From NCBI RefSeq assembly GCF_001468225.1, contig NZ_LNRU01000002.1:496001-560000 (forward strand): DNA of 64,000 nucleotides. The letters run 5' to 3'. The position numbers and the translations under genes are program-made. This document shows positions 44,493 to 53,670 of the stretch, one piece after another. Within the stretch, counting starts at the first letter, position 1. Each line of letters begins with the position of its first letter. This DNA comes from Sphingopyxis sp. H053. GTDB taxonomy: Bacteria; Pseudomonadota; Alphaproteobacteria; Sphingomonadales; Sphingomonadaceae. A model generated the notes under the pieces. That model saw only the letters and a program-made list of their open reading frames with translations, did no database searches and was not told where the DNA came from.

Positions 44493-45554
44493 ATGCTACG
44501 CGCGGGAACAATGACCCGGGCAATCATCAGCTTCGACACCGAATTGTCGGCCGGCCTTTACCAGCGCGGCGCCGATGCGCGCGCCAATTTCGAAAGCTCG
44601 ATCCTCGGCCGCTGCCGCGATGGCGATTTCGGCATCCACTTCCAGATGGACATGCTCGAGCGCCACGGGCTGACCGGCGTGTTCTTCATCGATCCGATGC
44701 CCGCGCTCGTTTACGGCCCCGAAGTGGTCGACGCGATCGTCCAGCCGGTGGTCGCACGCGGGCACGAGGTGCAGGTCCATATCCACACCGAATGGCTGGC
44801 CTTCGCGCGCTTCAACCCGGTCGGCCGCCTGACCGGACGCAACATCGGCGATTTTCCGCTCTCGGCGCAGAAGAAGCTGATCGCGCTCGCGCGCGACATC
44901 CTCGTCGGGGCAGGCGCGCCGAAACCGACCGCGTTCCGTGCCGGAAATTTCGGCGCCAACGACGACACGCTGCGCGCGCTCGCTGCCCTGGGCTTCCGCT
45001 TCGACAGCAGTTTCAACGGCGCGTACCAGGGTCATGGCTGCGACATCTCGCTCGACCCCGGCAATCTCGGCATGCGCATCCATCATGGCGTGTGCGAAGT
45101 GCCGGTCAGCGGGCTGATGGACCGCGCCAGCCGTTTCCGCCCCGCGCAGCTTTGCGCGATGTCCGACGAGGAAATGCGCGACGCGCTCGATCACAGCGCG
45201 GCGAGCGGCGCGATCCAGTTTTCGGCGTTCAGCCACAGCTTCGAACTGCTGAGCCGCGACCGCGAAGTCCCGAACGGCTTGGCGATTTCGCGGATGGAGG
45301 CGCTATGCCGCGCGGTCGCGGACGACACCCGCGTGACCAGCGGCGGCTTCGCGACGCTGCCCGGACCGCCCGAGCGCCCGGCGCGGATCGCAGTCGCCGC
45401 GCCCAAGCCGCTGCGGACGCTGCGCCGCACGATCGAGCAGGCGTACGGCCATCTGGCGCATGAGGTGCGTTATGTGCGCGACCTCATTTCCGTGACGGTC
45501 AATTCGTCACGATGGGGAAAGATTGCCAGCGGCCTGGTCCTCGCGATCGCCTAG
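44493..45554 (+). CDS. Polysaccharide deacetylase-family (NodB-like) protein
   Basis: A protein of up to 353 residues with an NodB-like barrel: RAIISFDTELSAGLY at the first motif, HFQMDMLERHGLTGVFFIDPMPALVYG, HEVQVHIHTEW (second motif histidines), and RAGNFGANDDTLRALAALGFRFDSSFNGAY. The metal residues are present in variant form, so deacetylation of a surface or secreted glycan is plausible but unproven. There is no signal peptide. A second start, ATG at 44511, gives 347 residues. Its last codons form half of a palindrome shared with zapE. Confidence 0.8.
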   Translation: MLRAGTMTRAIISFDTELSAGLYQRGADARANFESSILGRCRDGDFGIHFQMDMLERHGLTGVFFIDPMPALVYGPEVVDAIVQPVVARGHEVQVHIHTEWLAFARFNPVGRLTGRNIGDFPLSAQKKLIALARDILVGAGAPKPTAFRAGNFGANDDTLRALAALGFRFDSSFNGAYQGHGCDISLDPGNLGMRIHHGVCEVPVSGLMDRASRFRPAQLCAMSDEEMRDALDHSAASGAIQFSAFSHSFELLSRDREVPNGLAISRMEALCRAVADDTRVTSGGFATLPGPPERPARIAVAAPKPLRTLRRTIEQAYGHLAHEVRYVRDLISVTVNSSRWGKIASGLVLAIA

Positions 45555-45563
45555 GCGATCGCG
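45542..45563. terminator. Perfect palindrome spanning two convergent stop codons
   Basis: Arms CGCGATCGCC and GGCGATCGCG around TA (22 bp). The TAG stops of the deacetylase gene (45552-45554) and zapE (45551-45553 on the opposite strand) overlap in its centre, and both proteins end Ala-Ile-Ala. It can form the same stem in either transcript. Confidence 0.6.
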
Positions 45564-46678
45564 CCTTCGGCAGACCCGTGGCCTAGCGCGAGATAGTCAT
45601 CCGACTGCATTTCGGCGAGGCGGCTCGCCGTGCGCTCGAATTCGAACGCGCCGTCGCCTGCGATGTAAAGCTGATCGGGCATCGCCGCCGCGCTCGCCAG
45701 CAGCTTGACCTTATATTCGTAGAGCGCGTCGATCAGCGTCACGAAGCGCGCCGCCTCGTTGCGGTTCTCCGGCCCCATGCGCGGGATGCCGACGATGATG
45801 ACGCTGTGGAAATGCCGCGCGACCGCGAGGTAATCGGCGGCCCCGCGCGCCTCGCCGCACAAGCGCTTGAACGAAAAGACCGCGACGCCCTTCAGCGCCT
45901 TCGGCACGTGCAGCATCCGCCCGCCGCCGACATCGAGCTCGAGCGTCGGGACATGCGCGCGGTCCTCGGGCGGATAGTCGGTGAGGCGGAAGAAAGCCGC
46001 CGACAGCGCCGCACTCGCGGCATCGTCGGCGGGAACGAACCAGCGCGCACCGTCGCCCAGCCGGTCGCGGCGATAATCGGTCGGGCCGTTGAGGCTCATC
46101 ACGTCGAGCCGTTCCTCGACGAGCGCGATGAAGGGCAGGAAATGCTCGCGGTTGAGTCCGTCCTTGTAGAGGTCCTTCGGCGGCCGGTTCGATGTCGCGA
46201 CCATCGTCACTCCGCGGTCGATCAGCGCGGTGAACAGGCGCGAGAGGATCATCGCGTCGGCACTGTTGTTCACGACCATCTCGTCGAACGCGAGGCAGCG
46301 CGTATTTTCGGCGAGTGCATCGGCGACGAGCGGGATCGGATCGCCGCTCTCGCTCTTGCGCACCTCGCGCATCCGCGCATGGACGTCGAGCATGAAGGCA
46401 TGAAAATGCACGCGCCGCTTCCGCTGGATGGCGAGATGGTCGTAGAAAAGATCCATCAACATCGACTTGCCGCGCCCGACCGCGCCCCACAGATAGACAC
46501 CCCGCAGCGCCTCGGGCTTGCGGCCCGCGAGGCGCCAGAGCAGGCTGCCGCGCTTGGGAACGGCTTCGAGCTCGGCTTGCAATCGGTTCAGCCGCTCGGC
46601 GGCGGCGCGCTGTTCGGGGTCGGGGCGCAGCTCCCCCGCCGCGACAAGCGCGTCATAGGCCGCAAGAACGGTGGTCAC
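45551..46678 (-). CDS. zapE: Cell division protein ZapE (AFG1-like ATPase)
   Basis: A 375-residue P-loop ATPase: GVYLWGAVGRGKSMLMDLFYD (Walker A), RVHFHAFMLDVHARM, LAFDEMVVNNSADAMILSRLF (Walker B), TSNRPPKDLYKDGLNREHFLPFI and a C-terminal VIIVGIPRMGPENRNEAARFVTLIDALYE. ZapE/AFG1 proteins destabilise FtsZ filaments under stress. It is the third gene of the sdhB-paaI-zapE operon, overlapping the thioesterase gene by 4 bp. Confidence 0.94.
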   Translation of the reverse strand: MTTVLAAYDALVAAGELRPDPEQRAAAERLNRLQAELEAVPKRGSLLWRLAGRKPEALRGVYLWGAVGRGKSMLMDLFYDHLAIQRKRRVHFHAFMLDVHARMREVRKSESGDPIPLVADALAENTRCLAFDEMVVNNSADAMILSRLFTALIDRGVTMVATSNRPPKDLYKDGLNREHFLPFIALVEERLDVMSLNGPTDYRRDRLGDGARWFVPADDAASAALSAAFFRLTDYPPEDRAHVPTLELDVGGGRMLHVPKALKGVAVFSFKRLCGEARGAADYLAVARHFHSVIIVGIPRMGPENRNEAARFVTLIDALYEYKVKLLASAAAMPDQLYIAGDGAFEFERTASRLAEMQSDDYLALGHGSAEGAIA

Positions 46679-47166
46679 TTGGCGCTCGCCTTGCGGATCG
46701 TCCCGGCGAAGGTCAGTACGATATGGCTGTCGCCCTCGCCCTGCACGACAAGGCCGCGCAGGAAGATCAGCCGGCCGGTTTCGCGGACCAGCTCGACCAC
46801 GGCGTCGAGCGGTTCGCCCACCCGCCCCGCGCCGACAAATTGCGTCGACAGGTCGAGCGTCACCGAATGGCCCGCGTTGAGCGAACCGAACTGGTGCGAC
46901 GCCGCGAACAGCGCAATGTCGACGAGCGCGAGCGTCACCGCGCCATGGACGTTATCGCCAAGGTTGCTGTGCTTGCGTTCGGGGATCATGCGCACCCGTG
47001 CGCACGGACGGCCATCGGACGTCGGCGGTTCGACGCGCACCGTCAGCGGTTCGATGAAGCTGTTGAAGCGCGTCGGGTCCTTGAGGTCCCAGCTCAGCCA
47101 GCCGCCGTCCAGTTCCTCGGCGCTGAAATGGTCGCCGCGCTTCGGTTCCTCGATCCCGTCGTTCAC
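46675..47166 (-). CDS. PaaI-like hot-dog fold thioesterase
   Basis: A 163-residue hot-dog protein with [31 protein letters not shown], where the N and HG residues around the central helix define the PaaI-type active site, then [37 protein letters not shown]. It should cleave an acyl-CoA; the substrate is unknown. Overlaps of 4 bp link it to sdhB upstream and zapE downstream. Confidence 0.88.
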   Translation of the reverse strand: MNDGIEEPKRGDHFSAEELDGGWLSWDLKDPTRFNSFIEPLTVRVEPPTSDGRPCARVRMIPERKHSNLGDNVHGAVTLALVDIALFAASHQFGSLNAGHSVTLDLSTQFVGAGRVGEPLDAVVELVRETGRLIFLRGLVVQGEGDSHIVLTFAGTIRKASAK

Positions 47167-47945
47167 ACCTGCCGCTCGGCCTCGAGCTTCTTGATCTCGG
47201 CGATCGCACGCGCGGGGCTCAGCCCCTTGGGGCAGGCATTGGCGCAGTTCATGATCGTGTGGCAGCGATAAAGGCGGAACGGATCTTCGAGCTCGTCGAG
47301 CCGTTCGCCGGTCATCTCGTCACGGCTGTCGGCGAGCCAGCGATACGCCTGGAGCAAGATCGCGGGGCCAAGGAACTTGTCGCTGTTCCACCAATAGCTC
47401 GGGCAGCTCGTCGAGCAGCAGGCGCACAGGATGCACTCGTAAAGCCCGTCGAGCTTTTCGCGTTCGGCGGGCGACTGCAGCCGTTCCTTGCCGCTCGGCG
47501 TCGTCGTCTTGGTCTTGAGCCACGGCTCGATCGACGCATATTGCGCATAAAAATGGGTGAAGTCGGGAACGAGATCCTTGATCACGTCCATCGCCGGCAG
47601 CGGGGTGATCGTGATGTCGCCCTTCAGATCCTCGATCGCGGTCGTGCAGGCGAGGCCGTTCTTGCCGTTCATGTTCATCGAACAGCTGCCGCAAATGCCC
47701 TCACGGCACGAACGGCGGAAGGTCAGCGACGAATCCTGCTCGCTCTTCATCTTGATGAGCGCGTCGAGCACCATCGGACCGCATTTTTCGGTGTCGATCT
47801 CGAACGTGTCGAAACGCGGGTTCTGGCCGCTATCGGGGTCGTAGCGATAGACTTTGAATTTCTTCACCGCCGCGGCGCCTTCGGCCTTGTGGACCTTGCC
47901 CGTCTTTTGCGGGCGGCTGTTCTTGGGCAGGACAAATTGGGCCAT
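47163..47945 (-). CDS. sdhB: Succinate dehydrogenase iron-sulfur subunit
   Basis: A 260-residue subunit with all three cluster motifs: [21 protein letters not shown] (2Fe-2S), [16 protein letters not shown] (4Fe-4S) and [15 protein letters not shown] (3Fe-4S). It passes electrons from the SdhA flavin to ubiquinone in complex II. sdhC, sdhD and sdhA are not adjacent; the gene instead heads an operon with a thioesterase and zapE. Confidence 0.97.
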   Translation of the reverse strand: MAQFVLPKNSRPQKTGKVHKAEGAAAVKKFKVYRYDPDSGQNPRFDTFEIDTEKCGPMVLDALIKMKSEQDSSLTFRRSCREGICGSCSMNMNGKNGLACTTAIEDLKGDITITPLPAMDVIKDLVPDFTHFYAQYASIEPWLKTKTTTPSGKERLQSPAEREKLDGLYECILCACCSTSCPSYWWNSDKFLGPAILLQAYRWLADSRDEMTGERLDELEDPFRLYRCHTIMNCANACPKGLSPARAIAEIKKLEAERQV

Positions 47946-48073
47946 ATCGCGGGGTTCCCTATGCAATTGCGCGCTGCCTAGACCCGATTGAAAGAGTCGA
48001 CAAGGGGGTGAAGCGGGATGCGCGCACGAAAGCCGCTGGCGGCACGGCGGACGAGCCGCTAGGTGCGGCAAGG

Positions 48074-49618
48074 ATGAGCGAAGACGTCGCCAAACCCGCC
48101 GTAACCAGCCGCAGCGTCGCGCGCGGGCTTGGCACGACCGTGCTGGCGCGCCTCGGCGCAGTGGTCGAGATCGTCGCGCAGCCGCTTTACGTCCTGATGT
48201 TCGGCCTCGCCGGCTATGGTCTCTATGCCGTGCTCTGGGCCGCGGTGAACCTGCTCGAAAATATCTTCGACCTCGGCATGACCAGCGCGATGCAGCGCAC
48301 CGTCCCGCAATCGGCGGGCAATGCCGAGGCGGCGGCGGCGCTGCGCACCGCGATGATTTTCGGCGTCGGGCCGTGCATCATCGTCGCAGCCATCATTTCG
48401 GTCTTTGCCGCCGATCTCGGTCCGTTGCTCAATGTTGCCGCGAAGGACCGCGAACTCGTTACGCCCGCGATCCGCATCTTCGTCTGGGCGCTGCCGCTGT
48501 GGGCCTTTGTCGAGATCGCGACGTCGGCGCTGCGCGCGCGGATGGTGTTCGGGGCCGAAATCCGGCTGCGGATCGTCTGGGAACAGATGCTGCGGCTGGT
48601 CTTTGCGGGGCTGTTTTTCGCGGTCGGATTTGGCCTAAAAGGGTTGTTCATCGCGCACCTCTGTTCGCTCGCGATCACCGCGGCGCTCAGCGTGCGGCTG
48701 CTCGCGCGACACTATAGCTTCGCCGACCTTTGGCGTGGGCCGTGGGTTACCGAAACGACGCGCAACACTTTCTGGGCGGGGCTTTCGATCCTGCCGTCGA
48801 ACATCATCGCCCGGCTGTTCGGCGATGCGCCCGCACTCATCCTCAACATGCTGCTCCCCGGCGCAGCGGGCGCGGCGGCGGCGGGCCTGTTCACGATCGC
48901 GCGAAAATTGTCGAGCGTCGTCCAGCTTGTGCGCATCGCGTTTACGTACGTAATGGCGCCGCTCGCCGCGAGCGCCGAGCGCGAGGACCGGCGGCAGGTC
49001 GCCGACATCTATGCCTATGCGACGCGGCTGATCTCGGCGATTGCGCTGCCGCTCGCCGCGGTGCTCGCCGCGGGCAGCGCGTCACTGCTCGGGCTGTTCG
49101 GCCATCAGGCGCAGGCGGCACAAGCCGCACTTGTCATCCTGCTGTTCGCGCGCGCCGCCGAAGCGGTGCTCGGTATTTCGGCGCCGGTGCTTCAAGTCGT
49201 CGCCGCTTTCCGCCAACAGCTTACCGCCAGCATCTTCGGGGTTGCCCTCGCGGTGGGTGCCGGATGGCTGATCGTGGGGCACCTCGATCCGCTGACCGGC
49301 GTAACGCTCGCGACCGCGATCGGCCTTGTCTCGATGGCCGCCATCCCGACGCTCCAGCTCGCGATCGTCGAAAAGCTTCATCCCTTCGACGCCCAATTTC
49401 TGCCGGTAGCGTTGCGCGGGATCGCGATCACAGTGGTGGCAGGCGTGGCGGCGGTGCTCGCCGACCTTTTGCCCGACCCGATCTCGCTGCCGCTGCTCGC
49501 GCTCATCGCCGTCGCCGCTATCTGGCTTGCGCTGCGCTTCGCCCTGCCGCTCGCCGACCGCGCCTCGCTCGGCAAGACGGCGCGTAAATTACGCCTGATC
49601 GGACCCACCGAGCGATGA
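48074..49618 (+). CDS. Polysaccharide/lipid-linked oligosaccharide flippase-like membrane protein
   Basis: A 514-residue protein with about 12-14 membrane helices of the MOP/Wzx superfamily, including [37 protein letters not shown] near the N-terminus. Wzx-like proteins flip undecaprenyl- or lipid-linked glycans to the periplasm. ATG at 48074 has AAGG very close. It is the first of five tightly packed rightward genes (4-bp overlap with the HAD gene), and its genomic company implies export of a phosphodiester-containing lipid or polymer. Confidence 0.82.
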   Translation: MSEDVAKPAVTSRSVARGLGTTVLARLGAVVEIVAQPLYVLMFGLAGYGLYAVLWAAVNLLENIFDLGMTSAMQRTVPQSAGNAEAAAALRTAMIFGVGPCIIVAAIISVFAADLGPLLNVAAKDRELVTPAIRIFVWALPLWAFVEIATSALRARMVFGAEIRLRIVWEQMLRLVFAGLFFAVGFGLKGLFIAHLCSLAITAALSVRLLARHYSFADLWRGPWVTETTRNTFWAGLSILPSNIIARLFGDAPALILNMLLPGAAGAAAAGLFTIARKLSSVVQLVRIAFTYVMAPLAASAEREDRRQVADIYAYATRLISAIALPLAAVLAAGSASLLGLFGHQAQAAQAALVILLFARAAEAVLGISAPVLQVVAAFRQQLTASIFGVALAVGAGWLIVGHLDPLTGVTLATAIGLVSMAAIPTLQLAIVEKLHPFDAQFLPVALRGIAITVVAGVAAVLADLLPDPISLPLLALIAVAAIWLALRFALPLADRASLGKTARKLRLIGPTER

Positions 49619-50310
49619 GCGAGGAGCTGCCCATCCGCGTCGCGATCTACGACCTCGACCGCACCGTGCTGCGCAGACCGACCTTCACGCTGTTCCTGCT
49701 GTGGGCGGCGTGGCGCGAGGCGCGGTGGCGTGTGCTGTTGCTTCCGGCGCTCGCAGCGCTGATGATCGGCTATGCGCTGCGCCTCTATGGCCGCGACCGG
49801 TTCAAGCCCGCCGCGATTCGCCTGATGCTCGGCGCCAGCATCGCCCCCGCCCGCGCCGATAAGCTCGCCGCCGATTTCGCGGCGTGGCGCGTATCGCGCG
49901 ACGTGCCGCCCGGCGCGCAGGCGTGCATCGCGCGCGACCGCGCCGAGGGATACCGCCTGCTGATGGCGACAGCGGCGCCCGAATTCTACGCCGGCGCGAT
50001 CGCCGAAGCCCTGGGTTTCGACGCGATCGTCGCGACCCGACACCGGCGCGCCGCCGATGGCAGCTGGCTCCCGCTGCTCGACGGCGGAAATTGCTATGGC
50101 GCCGAAAAAGCGCGCCGGGTGACCGAGTGGCTTGACGCGAACGCAGCCGACGGCGCGGTGCATATCCGCGCTTATTCCGACCACCCGAGCGACGCACCGA
50201 CCTTTGCGCTGGCGCATGAATCCTGGCTGATCGGACGCAGCCGCAAGCTGGTCCGTCTTGCCGCACAGCAGGGCTGGCAGACGCTGGATTTCGAGATCGG
50301 GCCCGGTTGA
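49615..50310 (+). CDS. HAD-IB family phosphatase-like protein
   Basis: A 231-residue HAD protein. Motif I is YDLDRTVL (D13, D15), the motif II region is LLMATAAPEF, motif III lysine is in GAEKARRV, and motif IV is AYSDHPSDAPTF. A hydrophobic helix (about residues 28-58) inside the cap region suggests membrane association. HAD-IB members include phosphoserine phosphatase and lipid-phosphate phosphatases. It overlaps the flippase gene by 4 bp and directly abuts the next gene. Confidence 0.85.
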   Translation: MSEELPIRVAIYDLDRTVLRRPTFTLFLLWAAWREARWRVLLLPALAALMIGYALRLYGRDRFKPAAIRLMLGASIAPARADKLAADFAAWRVSRDVPPGAQACIARDRAEGYRLLMATAAPEFYAGAIAEALGFDAIVATRHRRAADGSWLPLLDGGNCYGAEKARRVTEWLDANAADGAVHIRAYSDHPSDAPTFALAHESWLIGRSRKLVRLAAQQGWQTLDFEIGPG

Positions 50311-51432
50311 ATGCGCCCGGCCCCCTTCGCCAGTTCCTCGCAACCGGAGCACAGCTTGCCGACCCCTATCGCCTTCCTTGCCCTTGCCGAAGCACAACAG
50401 CTTTATCATTGGCTGCCGGCGGCGCTCGAACTCGCGAAGCGCGACGATGTAAGGGTTTCGATCTTGTCGCCGTCACGCCAGATTCTCGATCTCATACTCA
50501 GCTACGATCCCGATGGCCTGTTCGAACCAGTGCTACTGCGCCGCCCGCCCTTTGGTCCCGATACGCTGTTCCGCCAGCCCTCGCGGCTCGCGACCTTGCT
50601 GCTCAACTATCCAGCGATCCGGCGCTTTCCCCTGCTAGTCACGACCGAGATTTCGAGCGCGTGGCTAAAACGCATTCCCGGCTTTTCATCACGCATCGTC
50701 GTAATCAAGCATGGCGCGGGCGACCGCGCGGGCGGTTATCGGGGGCGGCATGCGCTGATCGACCTGACCCTCGTCGCGGGCGAAAAGGACCGGCGGCGCA
50801 TGATCGAACACAAGCTGTCCGAACCCGGCAATGTCGTCGTGGGCGGCTATGCCAAGTTCGAAATATGCGCGGAGCGGCAACGCTATTTCGATAATGACCG
50901 GCCGACCCTGTTCTACAATCCACATTTCGACGCGAAGCTGTCCTCGTGGCCGGCGCACGGCCCCGAAGTGCTCGCCGCGCTCGAGGCGCTCGAGGGGTGG
51001 AACGTCATCATCGCGCCGCATACGAAACTGGCGCAGCGCGTGTCCCCGATCACGACCACCGCGCCGCATATCCGGGTCGATATGGGCAGCCACCATTCGA
51101 TCGACATGAGCTATACGATGAGCTCCGACGTCTATCTGGGCGACGTGTCGAGCCAGGTTTACGAGTTCCTCCTCCGCCCACGTCCGTGCATTTTCCTCAA
51201 CCTCGACCGGTTGGCGTGGCGCGACGATCCGGCGTTCGCGCACTGGCATCTGGGTCAGGTCATCGAAGATATCGCCGAACTCCCCGCCGCGCTGGACCGG
51301 GCTGCGGACTTGCAACCAACCTTTGTTGATGCTCAGGAAGCCGCCATGCACGATTCCATCGACCAGTTTCCGACCCCCGCCTCGATACGGCAGGCCGACA
51401 TCATCCTCGATTTCGCAAGGACGCCGCGATGA
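50311..51432 (+). CDS. CDP-glycerol glycerophosphotransferase-like (TagB/TagF-like) protein
   Basis: A 373-residue GT-B-like protein with IVVIKHGAGDRAGGYRGRHALIDLTLVAGEKDRRRM, TLFYNPHFDAKLSSWPAHGPEVLAAL, VIIAPHTKLAQRV and MSSDVYLGDVSSQVYEFLLRPRPCIFLN. The HG near the centre and the D-SS-E C-terminal pattern resemble the conserved residues of teichoic acid TagB/TagF polymerases, which transfer polyol-phosphate from CDP-polyol. ATG directly follows the HAD stop codon, and the 3' end overlaps the phosphatidyltransferase gene by 4 bp. The precise acceptor is unknown. Confidence 0.72.
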   Translation: MRPAPFASSSQPEHSLPTPIAFLALAEAQQLYHWLPAALELAKRDDVRVSILSPSRQILDLILSYDPDGLFEPVLLRRPPFGPDTLFRQPSRLATLLLNYPAIRRFPLLVTTEISSAWLKRIPGFSSRIVVIKHGAGDRAGGYRGRHALIDLTLVAGEKDRRRMIEHKLSEPGNVVVGGYAKFEICAERQRYFDNDRPTLFYNPHFDAKLSSWPAHGPEVLAALEALEGWNVIIAPHTKLAQRVSPITTTAPHIRVDMGSHHSIDMSYTMSSDVYLGDVSSQVYEFLLRPRPCIFLNLDRLAWRDDPAFAHWHLGQVIEDIAELPAALDRAADLQPTFVDAQEAAMHDSIDQFPTPASIRQADIILDFARTPR

Positions 51433-52493
51433 GCGCGCCGATCCGCCTGCTCGGCGAAAACAGCACCCCGATCTGGGGCATGACCAACGCCGAGCGCTGC
51501 CGCCGGATGGCGGAAAAGGACGGCAAGCCGCTGGCGCCGGGCCACGAGCTGGTCTTCAACCTCGCCTATGTCTTCGACCCAATGCTGCTGCGTTGGGTGA
51601 TCGAACAACCGGGTACGGTTTTCGCCTGGGGTGGCGCTCCCGTGATCGGGCAGATTCCCGTGGGCAGCGACCCGACGGCGGCCACGGTCATCGACCTGTC
51701 GGACGGGCGCAAGCTCTATAATCGCCAGCTTCGCAAGCTCGAGCAGCCGTTCGTCAGGGAGTTGACCCCCGGCACGCGCCGCGAGATCGAGCGCAAAAGC
51801 TATTTCGGCGCGTACAAGGGCGTCACCGACGCGCTGACCAAATATCTGTGGCCCGAGCTCGCATTGTGGCTGACGCGCGGCGCCGCGAGCATCGGCATGA
51901 CCCCGAACATGGTCACCGCGATCGGCGCCGCGCTCTGCGTCTATGCGACCTATTTGTTCGCCTACGGCCACTACTGGCAAGGCATGCTCGCGGGTTTCAT
52001 CTTCATGGTGCTCGACACCGTCGACGGCAAGCTTGCACGCTGCACGATCACATCGTCAAAATGGGGCAATGTCGCCGACCATGGCGTCGACCTGATCCAC
52101 CCGCCCTTCTGGTGGTATTTCTGGGGCGTCGGGCTTGGGACATGGGGCCTTGCACTGTCGAACCAGACTTTCCTGCTGGTCATGGTCGCGGTCGTCGCGG
52201 GCTATGTGCTCCAGCGCGTGATCGAAGGGATGTTCATCAAGGACTTCGGCATGGACATCCATGTCTGGCAAAAGTTCGACAGCGATTTCCGCCTGATCAC
52301 CGCGCGCCGCAATCCGAACTTCGCGATCCTCTTTTTCGCGACGCTCGCGGGGCGCCCCGACATCGGGCTGATCGTGCTCGCCTGGTGGACCGTCATATCG
52401 CTGGTCGTCCATGCGGTGCGGCTGGTGCAAGCCTATGCCGTCAAGCGTTCGGGCCGGCCGATCGTCAGCTGGATGGAAGAAGCACAGCCATGA
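51429..52493 (+). CDS. CDP-alcohol phosphatidyltransferase with N-terminal extension
   Basis: A 354-residue protein. The diagnostic motif D-x2-DG-x2-AR-x8-G-x3-D-x3-D is perfect: D196, D199, G200, A203, R204, G213, D217 and D221, in an integral-membrane domain from about residue 135 to 345. The 130-residue soluble N-terminus (with TNAERCRRMAEKDGKPL and HELVFNLAYVFDPMLLRWV) resembles a worn-down nucleotidyltransferase-like domain but lacks a clear catalytic motif. It should exchange CMP for an alcohol, making a phosphodiester lipid. Stop overlaps the HIT gene by 4 bp. Confidence 0.88.
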   Translation: MSAPIRLLGENSTPIWGMTNAERCRRMAEKDGKPLAPGHELVFNLAYVFDPMLLRWVIEQPGTVFAWGGAPVIGQIPVGSDPTAATVIDLSDGRKLYNRQLRKLEQPFVRELTPGTRREIERKSYFGAYKGVTDALTKYLWPELALWLTRGAASIGMTPNMVTAIGAALCVYATYLFAYGHYWQGMLAGFIFMVLDTVDGKLARCTITSSKWGNVADHGVDLIHPPFWWYFWGVGLGTWGLALSNQTFLLVMVAVVAGYVLQRVIEGMFIKDFGMDIHVWQKFDSDFRLITARRNPNFAILFFATLAGRPDIGLIVLAWWTVISLVVHAVRLVQAYAVKRSGRPIVSWMEEAQP

Positions 52494-52918
52494 ACGACAC
52501 GATCGCCAAATTCGGCCATCCCGCGACGCTGATTGCCGAATATGATCATTGGGTCGTGTTGCTGCGCCCCGCGCAGCCGACGCTCGGCGCGCTGATACTC
52601 GCGGCAAAGTCGGATGCGACAGCGTTCGGCGATTTGCCGGCCGAAGCGCATGCCGAACTCAAGACCGCGACCGCCGCGATCGAGGCCGCGCTGGGGCAAG
52701 CGGTCGGCTATGCGAAGATCAACTATCTGATGCTGATGATGGTCGACCCGCACGTCCATTTCCACGTGCTGCCGCGTTATGAGGGCGAACGCTCGGGCGC
52801 GGGGCTGACAATTGCCGACGCGGGCTGGCCGGCGCAGCCCGACCTTGGGCAAGCGGTGAAGCTGGGCGACGCAGAGGTCGCCGCGCTCGCCGGCTGGCTC
52901 AAACCCTATTTCGCGTAG
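52490..52918 (+). CDS. HIT-family hydrolase
   Basis: A 142-residue histidine-triad protein with the catalytic motif HVHFHVLPR near residue 88. HIT enzymes cleave nucleotide phosphoanhydride or phosphoramidate bonds (for example Ap4A or NMP-linked intermediates). In this cluster a role in recycling CDP-alcohols or CMP conjugates is conceivable but speculative. Last of the five rightward genes; its 3' end overlaps the convergent nucleotidyltransferase gene by 13 bp. Confidence 0.88.
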   Translation: MNDTIAKFGHPATLIAEYDHWVVLLRPAQPTLGALILAAKSDATAFGDLPAEAHAELKTATAAIEAALGQAVGYAKINYLMLMMVDPHVHFHVLPRYEGERSGAGLTIADAGWPAQPDLGQAVKLGDAEVAALAGWLKPYFA

Positions 52919-53670
52919 CGGCCTTCTTCGGCCCATTTCGCGGTAAGCGCATCGGCGGCTTCGACGTCCTGCGGGAAGTCGACTTCCTGCCATTCGAGCC
53001 CTTCGATCGACACGGTGCCGACGCGGTTGCCCTTGGCGATGATGTCGATCGCGCGCAGATACCAGCGCTCGACCCCGTCGGGGGTGCGCATCATCTGGTC
53101 GACCTGGTTGCGGAAGATCGACGGGCCGTCGCCGACGAACGCCAGCATGCCGATCGACTCCGCATTGGTGTCGGGGGGCAGCAGCCGCTTGCCGATGTGA
53201 TGCAGGCGGCCTTCGGCGTCGCGGTTCACCTTCATATCGTCGTCGTCATAGTCAGCCTTGACGTCGACGGTGACGTTGATCGGCTCGTTCGCGCCCGCAA
53301 TCAGCTTTGCGACAATCTCGTCCGAAATGATGGTGTCGCCATTGAGGATGATGAAATCGCGGTCCATTTCCTCGCGCGCGATCCAGCAGGTGCCAAGGTT
53401 GTCGGCGACCTGAAAGAAGGGATTGAACAGCGTCCGGATGCGCGCGCCGGTGTCGCGATAGAGCTGGAGCGCATGATCCTCGACGCGTTCAGTGCGAAAG
53501 CCCGTGACGACGACGATGTCCTTGATGCCGTTCGCGACGAGCGCCGCGACCTGCCAGCTGATGAGGCTGCGGCCGTTGAACTCGATCAGGCATTTGGGGA
53601 TGTCGCGGGTCAGCGGCAGCAGGCGCGAGCCTTGCCCCGCCGACAGGATGATGGCTTTGTCGATGGTCAT
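52906..53670 (-). CDS. Nucleotidyltransferase (LicC/cytidylyltransferase-like)
   Basis: A 254-residue enzyme with the pyrophosphorylase signature KAIILSAGQGSRLLPLTRDIPKCLIEFNG at residues 4-32, then IVVVTGFR, FFQVADNLGTCWIARE, LNGDTIIS, and EVDFPQDVEAADAL. The pattern is closest to LicC-like CTP:phosphocholine/polyol-phosphate cytidylyltransferases, but sugar-1-phosphate use cannot be excluded. It overlaps the second nucleotidyltransferase gene by 4 bp, so two activating enzymes are made together. Confidence 0.83.
   Translation of the reverse strand: MTIDKAIILSAGQGSRLLPLTRDIPKCLIEFNGRSLISWQVAALVANGIKDIVVVTGFRTERVEDHALQLYRDTGARIRTLFNPFFQVADNLGTCWIAREEMDRDFIILNGDTIISDEIVAKLIAGANEPINVTVDVKADYDDDDMKVNRDAEGRLHHIGKRLLPPDTNAESIGMLAFVGDGPSIFRNQVDQMMRTPDGVERWYLRAIDIIAKGNRVGTVSIEGLEWQEVDFPQDVEAADALTAKWAEEGRYAK

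Noticed and set aside
50311..51432. Suspected frameshift at the HAD/TagB-like junction because the genes abut with no gap
   Set aside because: Each protein is complete with its own motifs, and stop-ATG adjacency (TGA ATG) is normal translational coupling in this operon.
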